Shown here: positions 34,579-46,113 of the stretch, one piece after another
How positions within the stretch are numbered: position 1 is the stretch's first letter
Layout: each line of letters begins with the position of its first letter
DNA from: Berberis thunbergii
Lineage: Eukaryota > Streptophyta > Magnoliopsida > Ranunculales > Berberidaceae
DNA length: 64,000 nucleotides
NCBI GenBank assembly: GCA_003290165.1
Contig: QNQO01000544.1
Span: 496,001 to 560,000, forward strand
Reading direction: 5' to 3'
Position numbers and translations under genes: made by a program
Notes under the pieces: generated by a model
What the model saw: the letters and a program-made list of their open reading frames with translations, nothing else
What the model was told of the DNA's origin: nothing
Databases searched by the model: none

Positions 34579-35868
34579 TTACGGAGCTAACGAGTATGAG
34601 TGAAACACAACTAAATAGGGTACTCGAAAATCAATCCAGACTAACAGCAAAGACACACAACTAAAGCTAGGCGGCCTCCTAGGAGCGCTTGGTTTACCGT
34701 CATCAGCCCGACAAATATTCTTCCTAAAAAAAAGATGTATCAAAAAGTGTAGAGGAAGAATATGACAAACACTTAGTTCATGGTCGTATATCAACAACCT
34801 GAACAGTTGAGGATCAGTCCACCCAAATAAAGCAATCACATTGGGCACCAAACACGCTAGGACATTCCAAAAGTGACCAGTAGTCATACACAACAATTGA
34901 TCTTTACGTGCTCCAAAAAGGGAACATCCTATGTCTGGTTCCAAATCGGATGATTGGATAATTTTCACATCAGGATGGTGAAAACTGAAATCCTCATTAC
35001 AAAACAAGGGATCGGTGAAAGTAGCCTTAGTAAATGGGAATGTGATGCAAGTAGATGAGACGATGGATATATCAAGTGGTACAGGCTCATCACATGAATC
35101 ACATAGAGATGTTGGTCTAGACAACTCATCACCTGAAAATGCATACCTGAGAGTGGCAGGAAATTGTTGAAGGTTAAGCTCAGGTGGCTCAACTGATGGG
35201 GCTAGTTTTGACTCACTGAGTGGAAGAGGCTTCACTTTAGACTGCCATTTATAACTAGGATCCACAATGGGGACTGAGTCAAGCAAATCATTGACTTCCC
35301 TAATTGAATCATCAACATCAAAGTCTAAACTAAATTGAGTCAAACAAGCATCTAAACAGTCAAGAGGAGACTCTAAAGAATGGTCACAGGTTGATTCGAT
35401 GCATGAGTCACTAGAGAGGCATGAGTCAACATGGGAAGGAGATGTCTGTAGTGTCTCATAATTGACAGGTTCATCAATAAATGAGTCACTAGGGAATTTA
35501 TCTGACTCTATCTCAGGAAGTGACTCAACTATCTGACTCACAGTCATCTCAAGTTTCCGGATAGCTTGAGAGTTTTGTTGAAAAATAGTTGTCAAATCTG
35601 TGATAGCCTGAAAATTTCGCTCAAGCATTTCCCCTGTTCGCTGTATAAAAATGTTCATTATAGCCTCTAACTCATTATCAGGAATGAAAACTTGAGGAGT
35701 CTGAGGAGTGTCTAGAGGGCTTTCATGGTACTGACCATGAGCCCATGAGAAGTCAGAATGATAAGCTAGACCTTGGTAATAATCTAAATATGGATCATAC
35801 TCAGGTTGTCGCATGTCATAAAATGAATTGACTTGCTCGGAAAAATAGGCTGGATAATCCCTCGTGTT

Positions 35869-35871
<3 letters not shown>
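34579..35871 (-). CDS. R4 chimeric ORF, 430 codons, Gag-linker-like
   Basis: One uninterrupted frame from ATG at 35869-35871. Residues 60-130 (ELEAIMNIF to SDKFPSDSF), including QNSQAIRKLEMTVSQI, resemble the Athila Gag C-terminal segment with the pattern S-I-x-x-LE-x-Q-x-x-Q-L. Residues about 215-245 carry PPELNLQQFPATLRYAFSGD, resembling the linker (PELK-LP-HLKYAFLG) between protease and reverse transcriptase in Athila. The usual zinc knuckle and protease between them are missing. The C-terminal 130 residues (GWTDPQLFRLLIYDHELS and a hydrophobic stretch) are unassigned. An intact frame in an element without pol suggests selection or recent mobility. It could also be chance survival in a young copy. 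Function unknown. Confidence 0.7.

Positions 35872-35902
<31 letters not shown>
35872..35902 (-). repeat. Homopolymer A run abutting the R4 ORF start
   Basis: On the minus strand 31 consecutive A residues run straight into the A of the ATG. The length makes it prone to slippage and assembly error. Confidence 0.9.
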
Positions 35903-35905
<3 letters not shown>

Positions 35906-37203
35906 CACTAACTCCAAAAATATACACAGGCTCACATGCAATCAACAACCAATAAATGCACAAGAAACATGCCTCCCTAAGCAATCAATGTTTTTGAGAT
36001 CAATTATCTTTTTATATTTGGGGGACAATTATTTCTTATGTAATCTTTATGACACAGCAATGGGTACTACAAGTTGATCCTAAGAGTGTACACTTTACAC
36101 CGCAAAGTTCAAAATCAGTAGGCTAGAGTTTTGTTTCAAAGAAACCGGATTATCGCACAAGAGAAGGAGGTCACAATGGTCCAATTAAGTACTTCCTTGT
36201 GCTACCGCTCTGTAAGCCAATAGATGTGGGAACGATGTGATGTTAAATGCACACTTGAGGCTTGTGTTCCTAACCAAAAACTGTTGGTTACACCAATTCT
36301 TCTTGTGGATTGTAGCTTACTTATGACTCGGCGTACCGGGTAAATTACCCTTGTGGCAGTGGCCTCTCGGAGTTCATTGAATGATTAAACCCATCGTCAC
36401 TTTTAGCTTGAGTCAACACAAAAATTATTAGATTCACCTTGGTCTTTGGTTGTCCTATGAACACCGTACCTAAAAGATGGCTCTATCTAACTTGCTAATT
36501 GATTTTAATTGTGTTAGGCTATTGGTTGCACACAGCTGGAGTGATGAGGTAGGGATATCAAGTCCCACCAGTTTCTATTTAAAAGCTGGGTCTCCTTATT
36601 ATGAATTACTAAAGTTTAGCATCCACAATTACAGAAATTAAACAACCAATCACACAATTTCAACCAATTACACCAAGCACCCGGTCGCTAATACATTGCG
36701 TGTGATAGAAATACTTACAGTGTGCGTATTCCAATCTGCACAAAAAGTTAGCACAATTCAAAAAAAAAGGTCCGACTTTTTTTTATCCGTTTCAATCAAC
36801 ACACAAGCACATGCAAATAAATTTACTGGTCTTGGTCTTAGAAGTCGAATTTCTAAATCATAAAAATTATTGGGTAACAATTAAAATTGTTTCCCTATAA
36901 CTTCTTTTGACTTAGAAAATTTTGGTTTTTTTTTTTAGTGATTAAACAAAATGAAAAATAGTAAAGTATAAAAATTATTACACCACATACTCGTAAAACG
37001 AGGTGAAAATAAAATTACAACTCTCCTCACAAAAATAAAAAATAAAAATTTGCTTGATCTTTTGCAGGATCGTCCAATATCCTTGAGAAGCGTGTAATCT
37101 GCAAAATCAAACACAAAATGAGTGTAAAAATAACAAAATAAAAATAAATTTTTTTTTTTCTATAATTAGTGAAAATAAATCTTAAATTCAGTTACAATGC
37201 TAC
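35903..37203 (-). other. R4 5' leader
   Basis: Non-coding sequence between the PBS and the ORF on the minus strand, AT-rich with several A/T runs. It would hold any packaging signal, but none can be named. Confidence 0.55.
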
Positions 37204-37229
37204 CTTCCCCGGCAACGGCGCCAAAAACT
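37204..37229 (-). promoter_or_regulatory. R4 primer binding site
   Basis: On the minus strand it starts two bases after the LTR end and includes TGGCGCCGTTGCCGGGGA, the PBS typical of Athila-type elements (usually assigned to Asp-tRNA). Confidence 0.85.
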
Positions 37230-39157
37230 TGATGCGGATTTAAGTAACCCAAATTAACAGGTTAATTCAACCCACTTGTAATAACCGCAAGTGCACGGTG
37301 TCTAACTAGTAGACAATGGCAAGTACGGGTCGATCCCACGAAGAAGGTGAATGCAATTGATATTTAAGAAATTCTCTAAACTAATTTAAATGGAAAATGG
37401 GGGTTACAGTGTTTTTAAAAGAAAACTAAATTAAAGATAATAAAACAAAATAAAATGATAGAATGAAATGAGATGGATGGAATGAAATGGGTTTGGTGGG
37501 CTTGGACTCACCAATGAGTTAGCAAAATTATCTAAATCTAGATTACTGAATTTAAATACGAGAAGCTTAGGGATGAGAATCCCTTGCTTACACCGAAAAT
37601 ATGATCGTTAAAATCCAATTTAAATTATAACATATTCTTTTAAACCTTAACAAATTATTTCAAGCTTGACAAAGAGTACTTCTAACTACCAAGCATATCA
37701 AATTTAACTACTTGAACATGCAAGGTGAAAGCAAATTATCAGTTTCAGAAATAACTTGTAATTAGTAATTTAGCACAAAATTCAGTAAAATAAATTTAAA
37801 ATAAAGTTTACAAAATTCCTTCGGCTTGTCACAAGCTCGATAGGGTGTCAAACAGCAGTTCGGTGTACACGAATTCCGAGACAAAAGGGTCGAAAACTCT
37901 CTGTGGTGGTACAGAACGAATCAGGCGGTGAAAATAGCCAAAATCAGTTTTTATTCAAATTTCCCTCCCTGCTACAGTACTGCTACAGGGAACAGTGAAG
38001 TGCGAGCTTCTTCTCCAGCGAGACGACGGCTCTCGCGGCCTGGTTTTCGATCCTCTCGGCCTGGTTTTAGCTCCTCTCGAATCCAATTCGACTCTAGTAC
38101 CTGCAAAAGACGAATTGTGGTGAAGACAACCAAGAAAAACAACAAACAAATCAAGGAAAAACAGGAAGGAAAACTCCCTGTTTCAGGGCTGTTTCGCGAC
38201 TCTGCCGCGGCTCAGTCCGGCGGTTCGTCGCTCCTTCGCGGATGGCTTCGTCCTCCACGTGGTCCTAGAACCTGTAAAAGATGAGAGAGGGTGAAGAAAA
38301 CCAAGTAAAACTGCAAATTCAGAAGAGAAACAGGGAGAGGACACTCCCTGTTTTTGCTCTGTTTCTGCTGTTTTTGCGAGCTCTGTTGCGGCTTCCTTCG
38401 TTCTGTTGTGGTGGTAGGATTCGTGCAGAGGTGATGATGGAGGTGATGGATGATGTGGGTTGAAGGATGGTGAAGATTCGGGGCGTGAAACAGGGTTGTC
38501 ACACCCCTGTTTCACGGTGGTTGGCGGTGGCGACGTGCTGTCTGGCGGTGGAGGTAGCGAGGTGACGGTGGTGGTGAGGTGATGATTGCTGGGGGGTCTG
38601 GACAGAGAATGAGTGATTGATAGATAAATGGTGGCTTGTGATGAGAATCACTTGTGAGAGAGGAGAGGTTTTGATTTGTCTCTAATTCCTTTTCCCTTCT
38701 CTCCTCCTCCCATTGCTATTCTTTCTCATTGATTTTATAGATTGAGAACAAATGAATAGCAAGTGATGTTAGGTGAAGATGTGGGAGAATATGGGATTGT
38801 GGGAGAACGTGGGATAGAATGTGGGATGTTGGTGGAGAATGGTGGATGTTGGTGGATGATGGGTTTGTTTTGGGTTTGGTTTGTGAGTTTGGTTTGTGGG
38901 TTTGGTTTATGGGTTTTAGGTTATGAACTAGGTGTTGGGTTTAGGTTTGGTTTATGGGTAGGTTTATGGATTTCTCTCTCTATTTTGTACCACCACCAAG
39001 TGCAATTCCTTACACAGTCGCCTTAATATGATTTCATCGTTTACGCGCAAATTCCTGAAAATAAATAAAAACGAAGTAATTATTATAAAATATAAGAATC
39101 GAAACACTAACATATATAAATTAAGGAGTATAAAATGTATGAATTATGTGTATATCA
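37230..39157 (-). repeat. R4 5' LTR
   Basis: 1928 bp, TGATGCGG to TATATCA. It aligns with 30107-32680 over its whole length with scattered single-base differences and no TRIM. Confidence 0.92.
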
Positions 39158-39274
39158 TTCTCCCAAGAGCGGACCTTTCGCTGCTCGTTCTTATAACATG
39201 AGAAGTTGAGTGTGTTTTACTTTTTTTTTGCACTTTTTCATTTTCCAGTTATTGATTCATTGCTTCCTCGTGTT

Positions 39275-41826
39275 TGCTCTGCAGTCCTGTCAGCTTCAGG
39301 GTGGTGGTGTTCTTGATACTTGTGAAGCTTTCTTTTTACCTAAGCGGACGACGCATGCGACTCTGGATAGCATCGATCATAATTACTCGTTGCCAGCCAA
39401 TCTGGAAATCATTTTCCTTGAAGAGGACGACAGTCCTTGTCGTCCAAAACAAGGGTACATCACTTTGTACCGTGGTATGTTCCATTCAGATTTTAGGATT
39501 CTGTCTCCTGCAATCATCTGGGAGTACTTAGACTTGGTTGTCATCGCTCAGGCCCAATGGTCCCTAACGGTTGGAAGGTGATGATTGTGTCCTTAGCAAG
39601 GGCTGATGCAGCTCGTATCCCTATGAATGCCAAGATTTTGCATTCTTTGGTAAGGTTTAGCGTCAACACCAATCGCACATGTTTCCTTTGCTCTCCTTCT
39701 TGTTTCAAGAAACTACGAGAGGAGTATGGGGATTGGTCGAGGTCCTGGTTCTATGCGTATCTTTCTTCCAATAACTTCAAGTTTCGCGAAAATCAGATTC
39801 TACGGTCATTCTAGGAGCCTAAGAGAGTCGAGTTGTCGTTGGAAGAACATGAGTTTTGCAGTCTATTTGGCAATCTTCCCCAAGTCTCAGTAGAAGATTT
39901 CCTTACTACGAATGCCATTATCCGTAGTGGCGTATATACGTCAGGTGAAGCGGGTCACACGAAACCTCATATTGATTGTGTTTTGGAGGTGACTGTTGCA
40001 CACATTGGTAATGTGGATGTCGGCTGCAAAGAGGGTTATGTTGATGAGCATGTAGGTCGAATTGCTTATATCGCTGCCCGAGGTTCTGGGAGTACCAGCT
40101 CGATTGTTAGGAAAAAGAAAGTTCCTAGGCCTCCCAGCCCTTCCAAGATGTTGGCCGTCATTTCTGGTCGTGTTTTGAAGAGGAAGAAACTCGCCTCATC
40201 AGTTCTTGATGTCGCTGGGGCTCCTTCTCATCTTGCCTTTCTTCGAAAAGGAGGTCGTGGTTGGGAGGATGACTTTTTGTTGGAGAGGATGAGGAAGTAA
40301 ATCGAGTTCTTGAAAGGAGTAAAAAGGAGGTTTCCCGTCCTCTAGATGATCACGAGAAAAATCTTGTTGTCTCTTATGGTTTGCCTGTTTCCACTACCTG
40401 ACGATTGATGACTCATGCATTATTGAGAACAAAATGCTTCAGTTTGGTCTTGGGCAATCTGAGAATCTAAAGGGTACTAAGACCTTGGATGACTTCGAGT
40501 GCGATCCGACAATGGAGGATCGAGTTGCTACTCGAGCTTGAGATTTCAAGCTTATTGTTTCTTCTGTCGAGGTTGGGACCTCGGGATTGCCCACTACTCC
40601 CTTCGCTTCTCATCCCGCTTTGACTGTGATCGGGGAGTTCTTTTAGCCTTCCGAAGTTGATGTGCAGGACAACGCTTATGGTTTGCTTGTTTCCACTACC
40701 TGACGATTGATGACTCGTGCATTATTGAGAACAAAATGCTTCAGTTTGGTCTTGGGCAATTTGAGAATCTAAAGGGTACTAAGACCTTGGATGACTTCGA
40801 GTGCGATCCGACAATGGAGGATCGAGTTGCTACTCGAGCTTGAGATTTCAAGCTTATTGTTTCTTCTGTCGAGGTTGGGACCTCGGGATTGCCCGCTACT
40901 CCCTTCGCTTCTCATCCCGCTTTGACTGTGATCGAGGAGTTCTTTTAGCCTTCCGAGGTTGATGTGCAGGACAACGCTTGCAACCTCATTGGCGGTTAGC
41001 TAATAGCGATTTTATGCCCGTACATTCGCCACATCGTCATATTGATGAGGGTCTCCAACAACTTATGGAGAAGATGACTCATCTTACTTCTGTGGCCATG
41101 ATGGGTTCGGATTGTAAGGCTGCTCGTGACCAGGTGGCGCTCATTTAGCGGAAGCTAGCAGGACATATCCTCCTTTATCATGTTCTCCACCTATTTGATT
41201 CATTACCGGCGCAGTGCATAGAGTATGCAAGGGCTGCAGATTCTGCACAGACGTCATTGAAGGAACTCGAGGCCATTCGTGACACATTTGCTTCTGATAT
41301 CGAAACGTCTGAAGTATAATTGGGTAAGTTGAGGTCTCGTCTGGATGCAACTGAAAAAGAGTTGTCCAACCGAAAGGCAGAATGTGACGAGACCATTCGT
41401 TCTGCTGAGGAATGTTCTGCCAACCTTAAGGCTTCTACTATTCGGATCACTCAACTGAATTTTGAGTATGTCGAGACCAAGTCTGCGGTCTTCGCTAGAC
41501 TTGCGGTCGTTGATAGAGAATCAACGTCGACCCAAACTGAGTTGACATCTGTTACTGAAAGGTTGAAGGAGGTCGCGGATTAGAAAAAAGTGGTCGATGA
41601 TCGCCATGATTTCTTGGATTTCCTGGAGACGCAAGGTTTAGACATGTCTGAATATTGTTGCTTTGCTGAGCAAAAATTCGATGATGTCGAAGAAGTCGTT
41701 CCAGATTCACTGGGTGATCCGGTTGTGGAGAACCTTCTCAGTACTTGTCTGAGCCCATACCGCTTGGAGATGTTGCTGATGTCGATGTTCTTTCTTAATT
41801 ATTTCTTTTGTAATCCCTTTTTCTAG
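39275..41826 (+). pseudogene. R3 antisense ORF
   Basis: Opposite in sense to R3 pol and parallel to the R1 frame at 1182-3541. It begins with DTCEAFFLPKRTTHATLDSI and NLEIIFLEEDDSPCRPKQGY, matching the R1 segment LEIVLLRENDSHCRPRKGY. After a frameshift it reads MVPNGWKVMI and ILHSLVRFSVNTNRTCFL, close to R1 GPNGCRVMV and VRFSVKPNRTCFL. A KKKVPRPPSPSKM basic segment and a coiled coil (41320-41583, KLRSRLDATEKELSNRKAEC) follow; TAG is at 41824-41826. A 302-bp tandem duplication (40373-40977) lies inside. Stops and shifts make it non-functional. Confidence 0.7.
40373..40977 (+). repeat. 302-bp direct tandem duplication
   Basis: 40373-40674 and 40675-40977 are almost identical (a handful of differences) and both contain the block TGACGATTGATGACTC. 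The junction falls in CGCTTATGG. R1 has no equivalent duplication. Confidence 0.9.
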
Positions 41827-42254
41827 AAGATCAATGGAAATTTTATATTTTGCATTTGTTGTGTCCAATATGTCTAACTTATTAGCTTTTTATTTACGAC
41901 ATTCCTGGCAGATTTCTGACTCGTTCGTCCAAATTTTCACGAATGGCTTCGATGTTCGACATTCTAGTCGTGTAGAAGCTATTTTTACGGAATCCGATTC
42001 TATATCCAGATTATGATGTCATACATTACAGTCAACGAGAAAAAGTTCAGCTCTTACGTCATGGTACTTTATTACTTCGTGGTTGATTAGGCCATAAGTT
42101 TTTGTTTTTATGTCCGACTCGTTCGTTCGGTACATATATTTGTTTTTGCTCGATATTCTAGTCATGCTGAGTATTTTCACGAGTTGGATTTTTAATCCAA
42201 CTTCCTTGTCTTGACTGAATTCTTGTCATTTTAAATTCGAGAGCGAAGAAGTTC

Positions 42255-44667
42255 ATTAATAATATATTTTCAAGTGCTCTACATTCCATAGCCGAAGTAG
42301 CATTTCGTCCTCTTTGTTTTTCAACCAATATGTTCTTGATCTGTTGATTTTTATTACTCTATGTGGTCCTTCCCAATTTGGGTTTAGCTTGCTAGCACCA
42401 TGTTCTTTTGTGTTGAGTTGGACTGTTCGTAGTACCCAGTCGCCAATGTTAAAAGTGTGGATTCACACCTTCTTGTTGTAGTATTCGGCCATACGGTGTT
42501 CGTAGGCTGCTGGTTTGATAGAGGTTGTTTTTTGCTTCTTTTCGAGGAGGTCCAACCCAACTCTCAGAGCTTTGATGTTGTCCTTAGCGCGGAACTCTTT
42601 GGTTCAGAATGTTGGCATTTCGATCTCCACGAGTATCATCATTTCAGATCCATACGCGAGGGCAAAAGGTGTTTCTCCTGTCGGAGTTCGTTTTGTGTTT
42701 TATATGCCTAAAGGACGCCAGGTAACTCGAATGTCCACAATTTTTTTGCTGCCTCGAGCCTTTTTTATTACTTCCAAGATTGTCCTATTGGTGACCTCGG
42801 CTTGTCTTTTTGCCTGTGGATGACCGGGCGCAGAGAAGTGTTGCTGGATATTTAGGTTTTCGCATATCTCCTTAACCTTATTGCCTTTGAATTGTTTTCC
42901 GTTGTCTGTGACAATTACCCTTGGGATCTCGAATTTGTATATAATGTCTCTCCAAATAAACTTCTCGACTTGGGCTTCTTCTATATTTATGAGGGGCTCT
43001 ACTTCTACCCATTTAGTGAAGTAGTCTACTGCTACAAGAAGAAACTTTTTATTGTCGGACGAGGGGATTTGTCCTACGATGTACATTCCCCATTGTGTGA
43101 ATGGCCAGGGGCTACTTATTGGGATCAAGTTTTGTCCCGACACGTGAGTATACAGGGCAAATCTTTGGCATTTGTCACACTTGCAAACGAGCTTTTGAAC
43201 ATCTGCTTGCATCGTTAGCCAGTAATAACCCAATGTGAGTGATTTATGAGCCAGCGTTCTTCCCCCCAAATGATTTCCACATGTGTCATGGTGGATCTCT
43301 TGCAGAATATATTCATCATCTTGTGGTGAAAGGCACCTTAGCAACATGCTCGTGGCAGACCTTATGTAGGGCTTGTCATTGGAGTTGTCCAATAGTTCTT
43401 TTTATACTTGGCGCATGCTTCTTCCACATGGTTTTCAAGTATGGAGCTTCCGTGCATCAAGATGAGCGGATTATCATTGTTCTTAGTTGTCAATGCCTCC
43501 TTTGCTAGTTCATCGACTCTTTTGTTCTCTGTCCTTGCGCACCGCTGAATGGTAGCATGAAGCCTTCTACTAGCTCTGTGGTTTTCTAGTGTTAGGCTTT
43601 CATTTAGGTATCTTTGGCTTGAAATTCGTCATTTAGTTGATTGACGGTGACCACTAGCTTGGAACCAGTAAATACACTAATGTCTTTTATTCCCAAGTGT
43701 TTTGCTAATTGTTGCCCTGCAATCACAGCTTCGTACTCGGCTCATTGTTGGAGGCTTTAAAGTTAAATTTTATCGATTTCTCCAATACAATGCCTTCTGA
43801 GTTGTACAGGACTAGCCGAGCTCTGCTTTCTGCCTCGTTGGATTCCCATCACAGCGGAGGATCCATCCGTCAACGGTTGGTTTGGATTGTTCTCCTTCAC
43901 TCTTGTTTTTCATCTGTTGGTTGTTGCTTCTTGTGAATTCAAAATAAGCTAGTGCCTGAGCTTTGATGGCAGTTCTGGGGGCATAGATGATGTCAAATTG
44001 TCCAAGTTCTATCACCCACTTCACCATTCTCCCTGATAGATTTGGTTTGTGCAATACCGATCGAAGTGATTGTTTGGTCATAACTGTGATTGGGTGTGCT
44101 TGGAAGTATGGTTGCAATTTTCTTGATGACAAGATCAGGGCAAACGCCAATTTCTCTAGGACGGGATAATTGATTTATGCATCCACGAGTGTTTTGCTAA
44201 TGTAGTATACTGGTTTTGCACGCTTTTTTCTTCTCGTATCAACGCTGAACTTACCGCATGATTGGACACAAATAGATATAGATATAGTGCTTCTTTGTGG
44301 AGGAGATTGCGCCCATTTTGTGTATCCAGTGTCTCCCGAGTAGCATGTTGTACGCAGTAAAAACATCAACGACAAGGAAGTCTGTCAATGATACTCGTTG
44401 TTTTTTTGGTTCTCCTGCTTCGACCGGTAGTTGAATCATCCTTAGTAGACAACATTGTTCCCCGCTAAAACCCACTAGATTGATCGCTGGGTGAGAGCGT
44501 CTCATTGGTGAACCGTATCCTTCGAAAAGCTATCAAGTATAAGAGGTTGGTCGAGCTGCAAGTGTCGACCAACACCCTTTTGATTTCCCATTTAGCTATC
44601 ATGACAGAGATCACTAAAGCATCATTGTGTGGGAAATTAACCTCGTCTGCATTTTCGTTTGAAAAGG
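42255..44667 (-). pseudogene. R3 pol: protease, RNase H, second RNase H, integrase
   Basis: From 44667 leftward: PHNDALVISVMIAKWEIKRV then LVDTCSSTNLLY, a protease whose DTG triad has become DTC, to YNMLLGRHWIHKMGAIS (about 44300). It joins almost directly to VYYISKTLVDA and LAFALILSSRKLQPYFQAHP, the RNase H region, so the reverse transcriptase core is deleted. A second RNase H follows: WILRCDGN near 43870, AEYEAVIAGQQLA near 43700. This dual RNase H marks the Tat lineage. The integrase (43392-42700) has the HHCC zinc region, a first catalytic Asp changed to Tyr (WGMYIVG), VTDNGKQF intact and HPQAKRQAEVTN. Its C-terminal part reads on to about 42255 in broken frames. Confidence 0.85.
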
Positions 44668-45340
44668 CACTACAACAGATTTGTTTTAAGCGGCGCTTCT
44701 AAAAGCGCCGGTATAGAAAAATATGTGTCGGTTTAGATCATTGCCGACATTTTATAAAGCGCCAAAAATAGTATGTGTCGCCAAAGGATTAACGACATTT
44801 TATATGAAGCGCCGGTAAAATAGTTACATTGACGACGCTTTATAAACCGCCGATAAACAAATCCCTCTGTTTCATCGACAATTGCCTCGTCTTCATGTTC
44901 TGGCACGACATAAAATTCACGTGGTGCAGCTTTTGTCACAACTAGCCATCCCGATCTTGCATTGTCTCTAACATATAAAACTTGTTCGCACTGGCTTGCT
45001 AAGACGAATGGTTCATTTGTTTGAAGCGTTCATTGGGAATTAACACTTACAAAACCATGTCTATCCTTTTCAATACCTCGTCCAGGGCTGTAGATATCTC
45101 TCCAATCACACTTGAATAGAACGACACAATTTCCTCCTAAATATTGCAATTCAACAACATCAATAAGAACTCCATAATAATTCAATCTATCAACTCCATT
45201 ATCTCCATTAACAACCACACCACTATTTTGTGTTTTTAACCAAGTTTCCCGGCTTTTCATGTAAAACTTAAATCCATTGACAACATAACCATTCCATGAC
45301 AATACTACTTTGTCAGGGCCACGAGCTAATGGGCACAACT
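44668..45340 (-). mobile_element. CACTA (En/Spm-type) transposon fragment with DUF4216-like coding remnant
   Basis: The left edge is CACTACAACAGATT, a CACTA terminus, followed by subterminal repeats around GCGGCGCTT, AAGCGCCGG and TTTATAAAGCGCC (44690-44860). On the minus strand 45338-45030 reads ARGPDKVVLSWNGYVVNGFKF, TQNSGVVVNGDNG, YYGVLIDVVELQYLGGN and VVLFKCDWRDIY. After a break, 45000-44880 reads ASQCEQVLYVRDNARSGWLV and REFYVVPEHEDE. These match the DUF4216 region of plant CACTA transposase ORFs. The frame breaks near 45028. The opposite terminus is missing, so the element is truncated. It sits against the cut end of R3. Confidence 0.8.
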
Positions 45341-45419
45341 GTTCAACTGATTCATCACTAGTTGTTCAACATAATTCAACCACCTATGCAATGAAAAGTA
45401 CCAATTATGTTATGAAAAA

Positions 45420-45745
45420 TATTCTTAGTATGATTGTCGACGATAAACCACCAATATTAACCCCATTTTCCAATTTTTTTTTCAAAAACTATTGAGATCC
45501 ACTTTCCACCACTACCAGAAATTACCCTATATCCCTTTCCATTACTCAAACAATCTTCAATAAAGATGAAGATAATTATTACAAATTTATTGTGAGGTTA
45601 TTATTAAAATAAATTTTCATTAAGCACTCAGTGCAAAGTGATGAACACCCCTATAATGCTACTCCAATCGAACTTTCACCTTCCAATCAGAACTAAAAAC
45701 AAACACTCATTTTAAAGTGTCAAACTTCTTATTAAGATTTATGGA
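45420..45745 (-). repeat. Dispersed repeat, copy 2 (inverted)
   Basis: Reverse-complement match to 18436-18850: CACTACCAGAAAT, CAATCTTCAATAAAG, TTTATTGTGAGGTTATTATT, AATAAATTTTCATTA and ACTTCTTATTAAGA appear in inverted order. Ends are not sharply defined. Confidence 0.7.
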
Positions 45746-45929
45746 GTATACGAGGGTTTTTTGGTCATGGTTTAGTTTCATGTACGGAGGAAAGAATATA
45801 AAACAAGAGATTCAATAATACTAGGAAATCTGGTTTTTGCAACCAAGGTGACATGGCATGATCTTGAAAGAATGATGAAATCTCCAAAGTGTTTATGTAT
45901 ATTTCAAGGTTGTAAAAAACTCCTACAAC

Positions 45930-46103
45930 AATTCTAGTCAACCATGTTTAGCAGCAATTTTTGGGTCAAGTTTTGATTTTTTTTACGTTTCTACCCCTTT
46001 TATAGATAGTGTTTGTGATTTGTTTAAAAAAAAAAGATAAAAAGTGTAAATAAACCAAACCTTGCCAAAAAAGTGGCCAAACTTGGTTGGCTAGACTTAC
46101 TCA
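45930..46103 (-). mobile_element. Foldback element A
   Basis: Imperfect inverted ends: TCTAGTCAACCATGTTT on the left, AACTTGGTTGGCTAGA on the right, with a T-rich interior holding CTACCCCTTTTATAGATAG. It is an inverted, diverged copy of 46725-46875. No target duplication is certain. Confidence 0.55.
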
Positions 46104-46113
46104 TACTCTTATG

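Larger units (their letters stand above)
30107..39157 (-). mobile_element. R4: young non-autonomous LTR element (LARD-like, Athila-derived)
   Basis: LTRs 30107-32680 and 37230-39157 (about 1.9 kb without the TRIM) begin TGATGCGG and end TATATCA. They differ at roughly 1% of sites by eye. A perfect 5-bp target duplication TTCTC (30102-30106, 39158-39162) marks insertion into R3. The minus-strand PBS TGGCGCCGTTGCCGGGGA is the Athila type. The 4.5-kb interior has a single long ORF (34579-35871) and otherwise long non-coding stretches; no protease, reverse transcriptase, RNase H or integrase is present. This fits a large retrotransposon derivative mobilised in trans. Confidence 0.92.
29378..44667 (-). 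mobile_element. R3: old Tat-type element of the R1 family, split by R4 and truncated
   Basis: The left end is a 3' LTR (29378-29913) matching R1. The internal sequence runs to 30106, is interrupted by R4, and resumes at 39163. It carries an antisense ORF (39275-41826, +) and pol (42255-44667, -): integrase, an extra RNase H, RNase H and protease. The reverse transcriptase core, gag and 5' LTR are missing. The right edge is cut inside the protease where the CACTA fragment starts. R3 shows that this family once had pol, which R1 lacks. Confidence 0.85.

Noticed and set aside
45508..45525. CACTACCAGAAAT as a second CACTA terminus
   Set aside because: The same word, inverted, is part of the dispersed repeat at 18780-18800, and it faces the same way as the end at 44668, so it is not the partner terminus.
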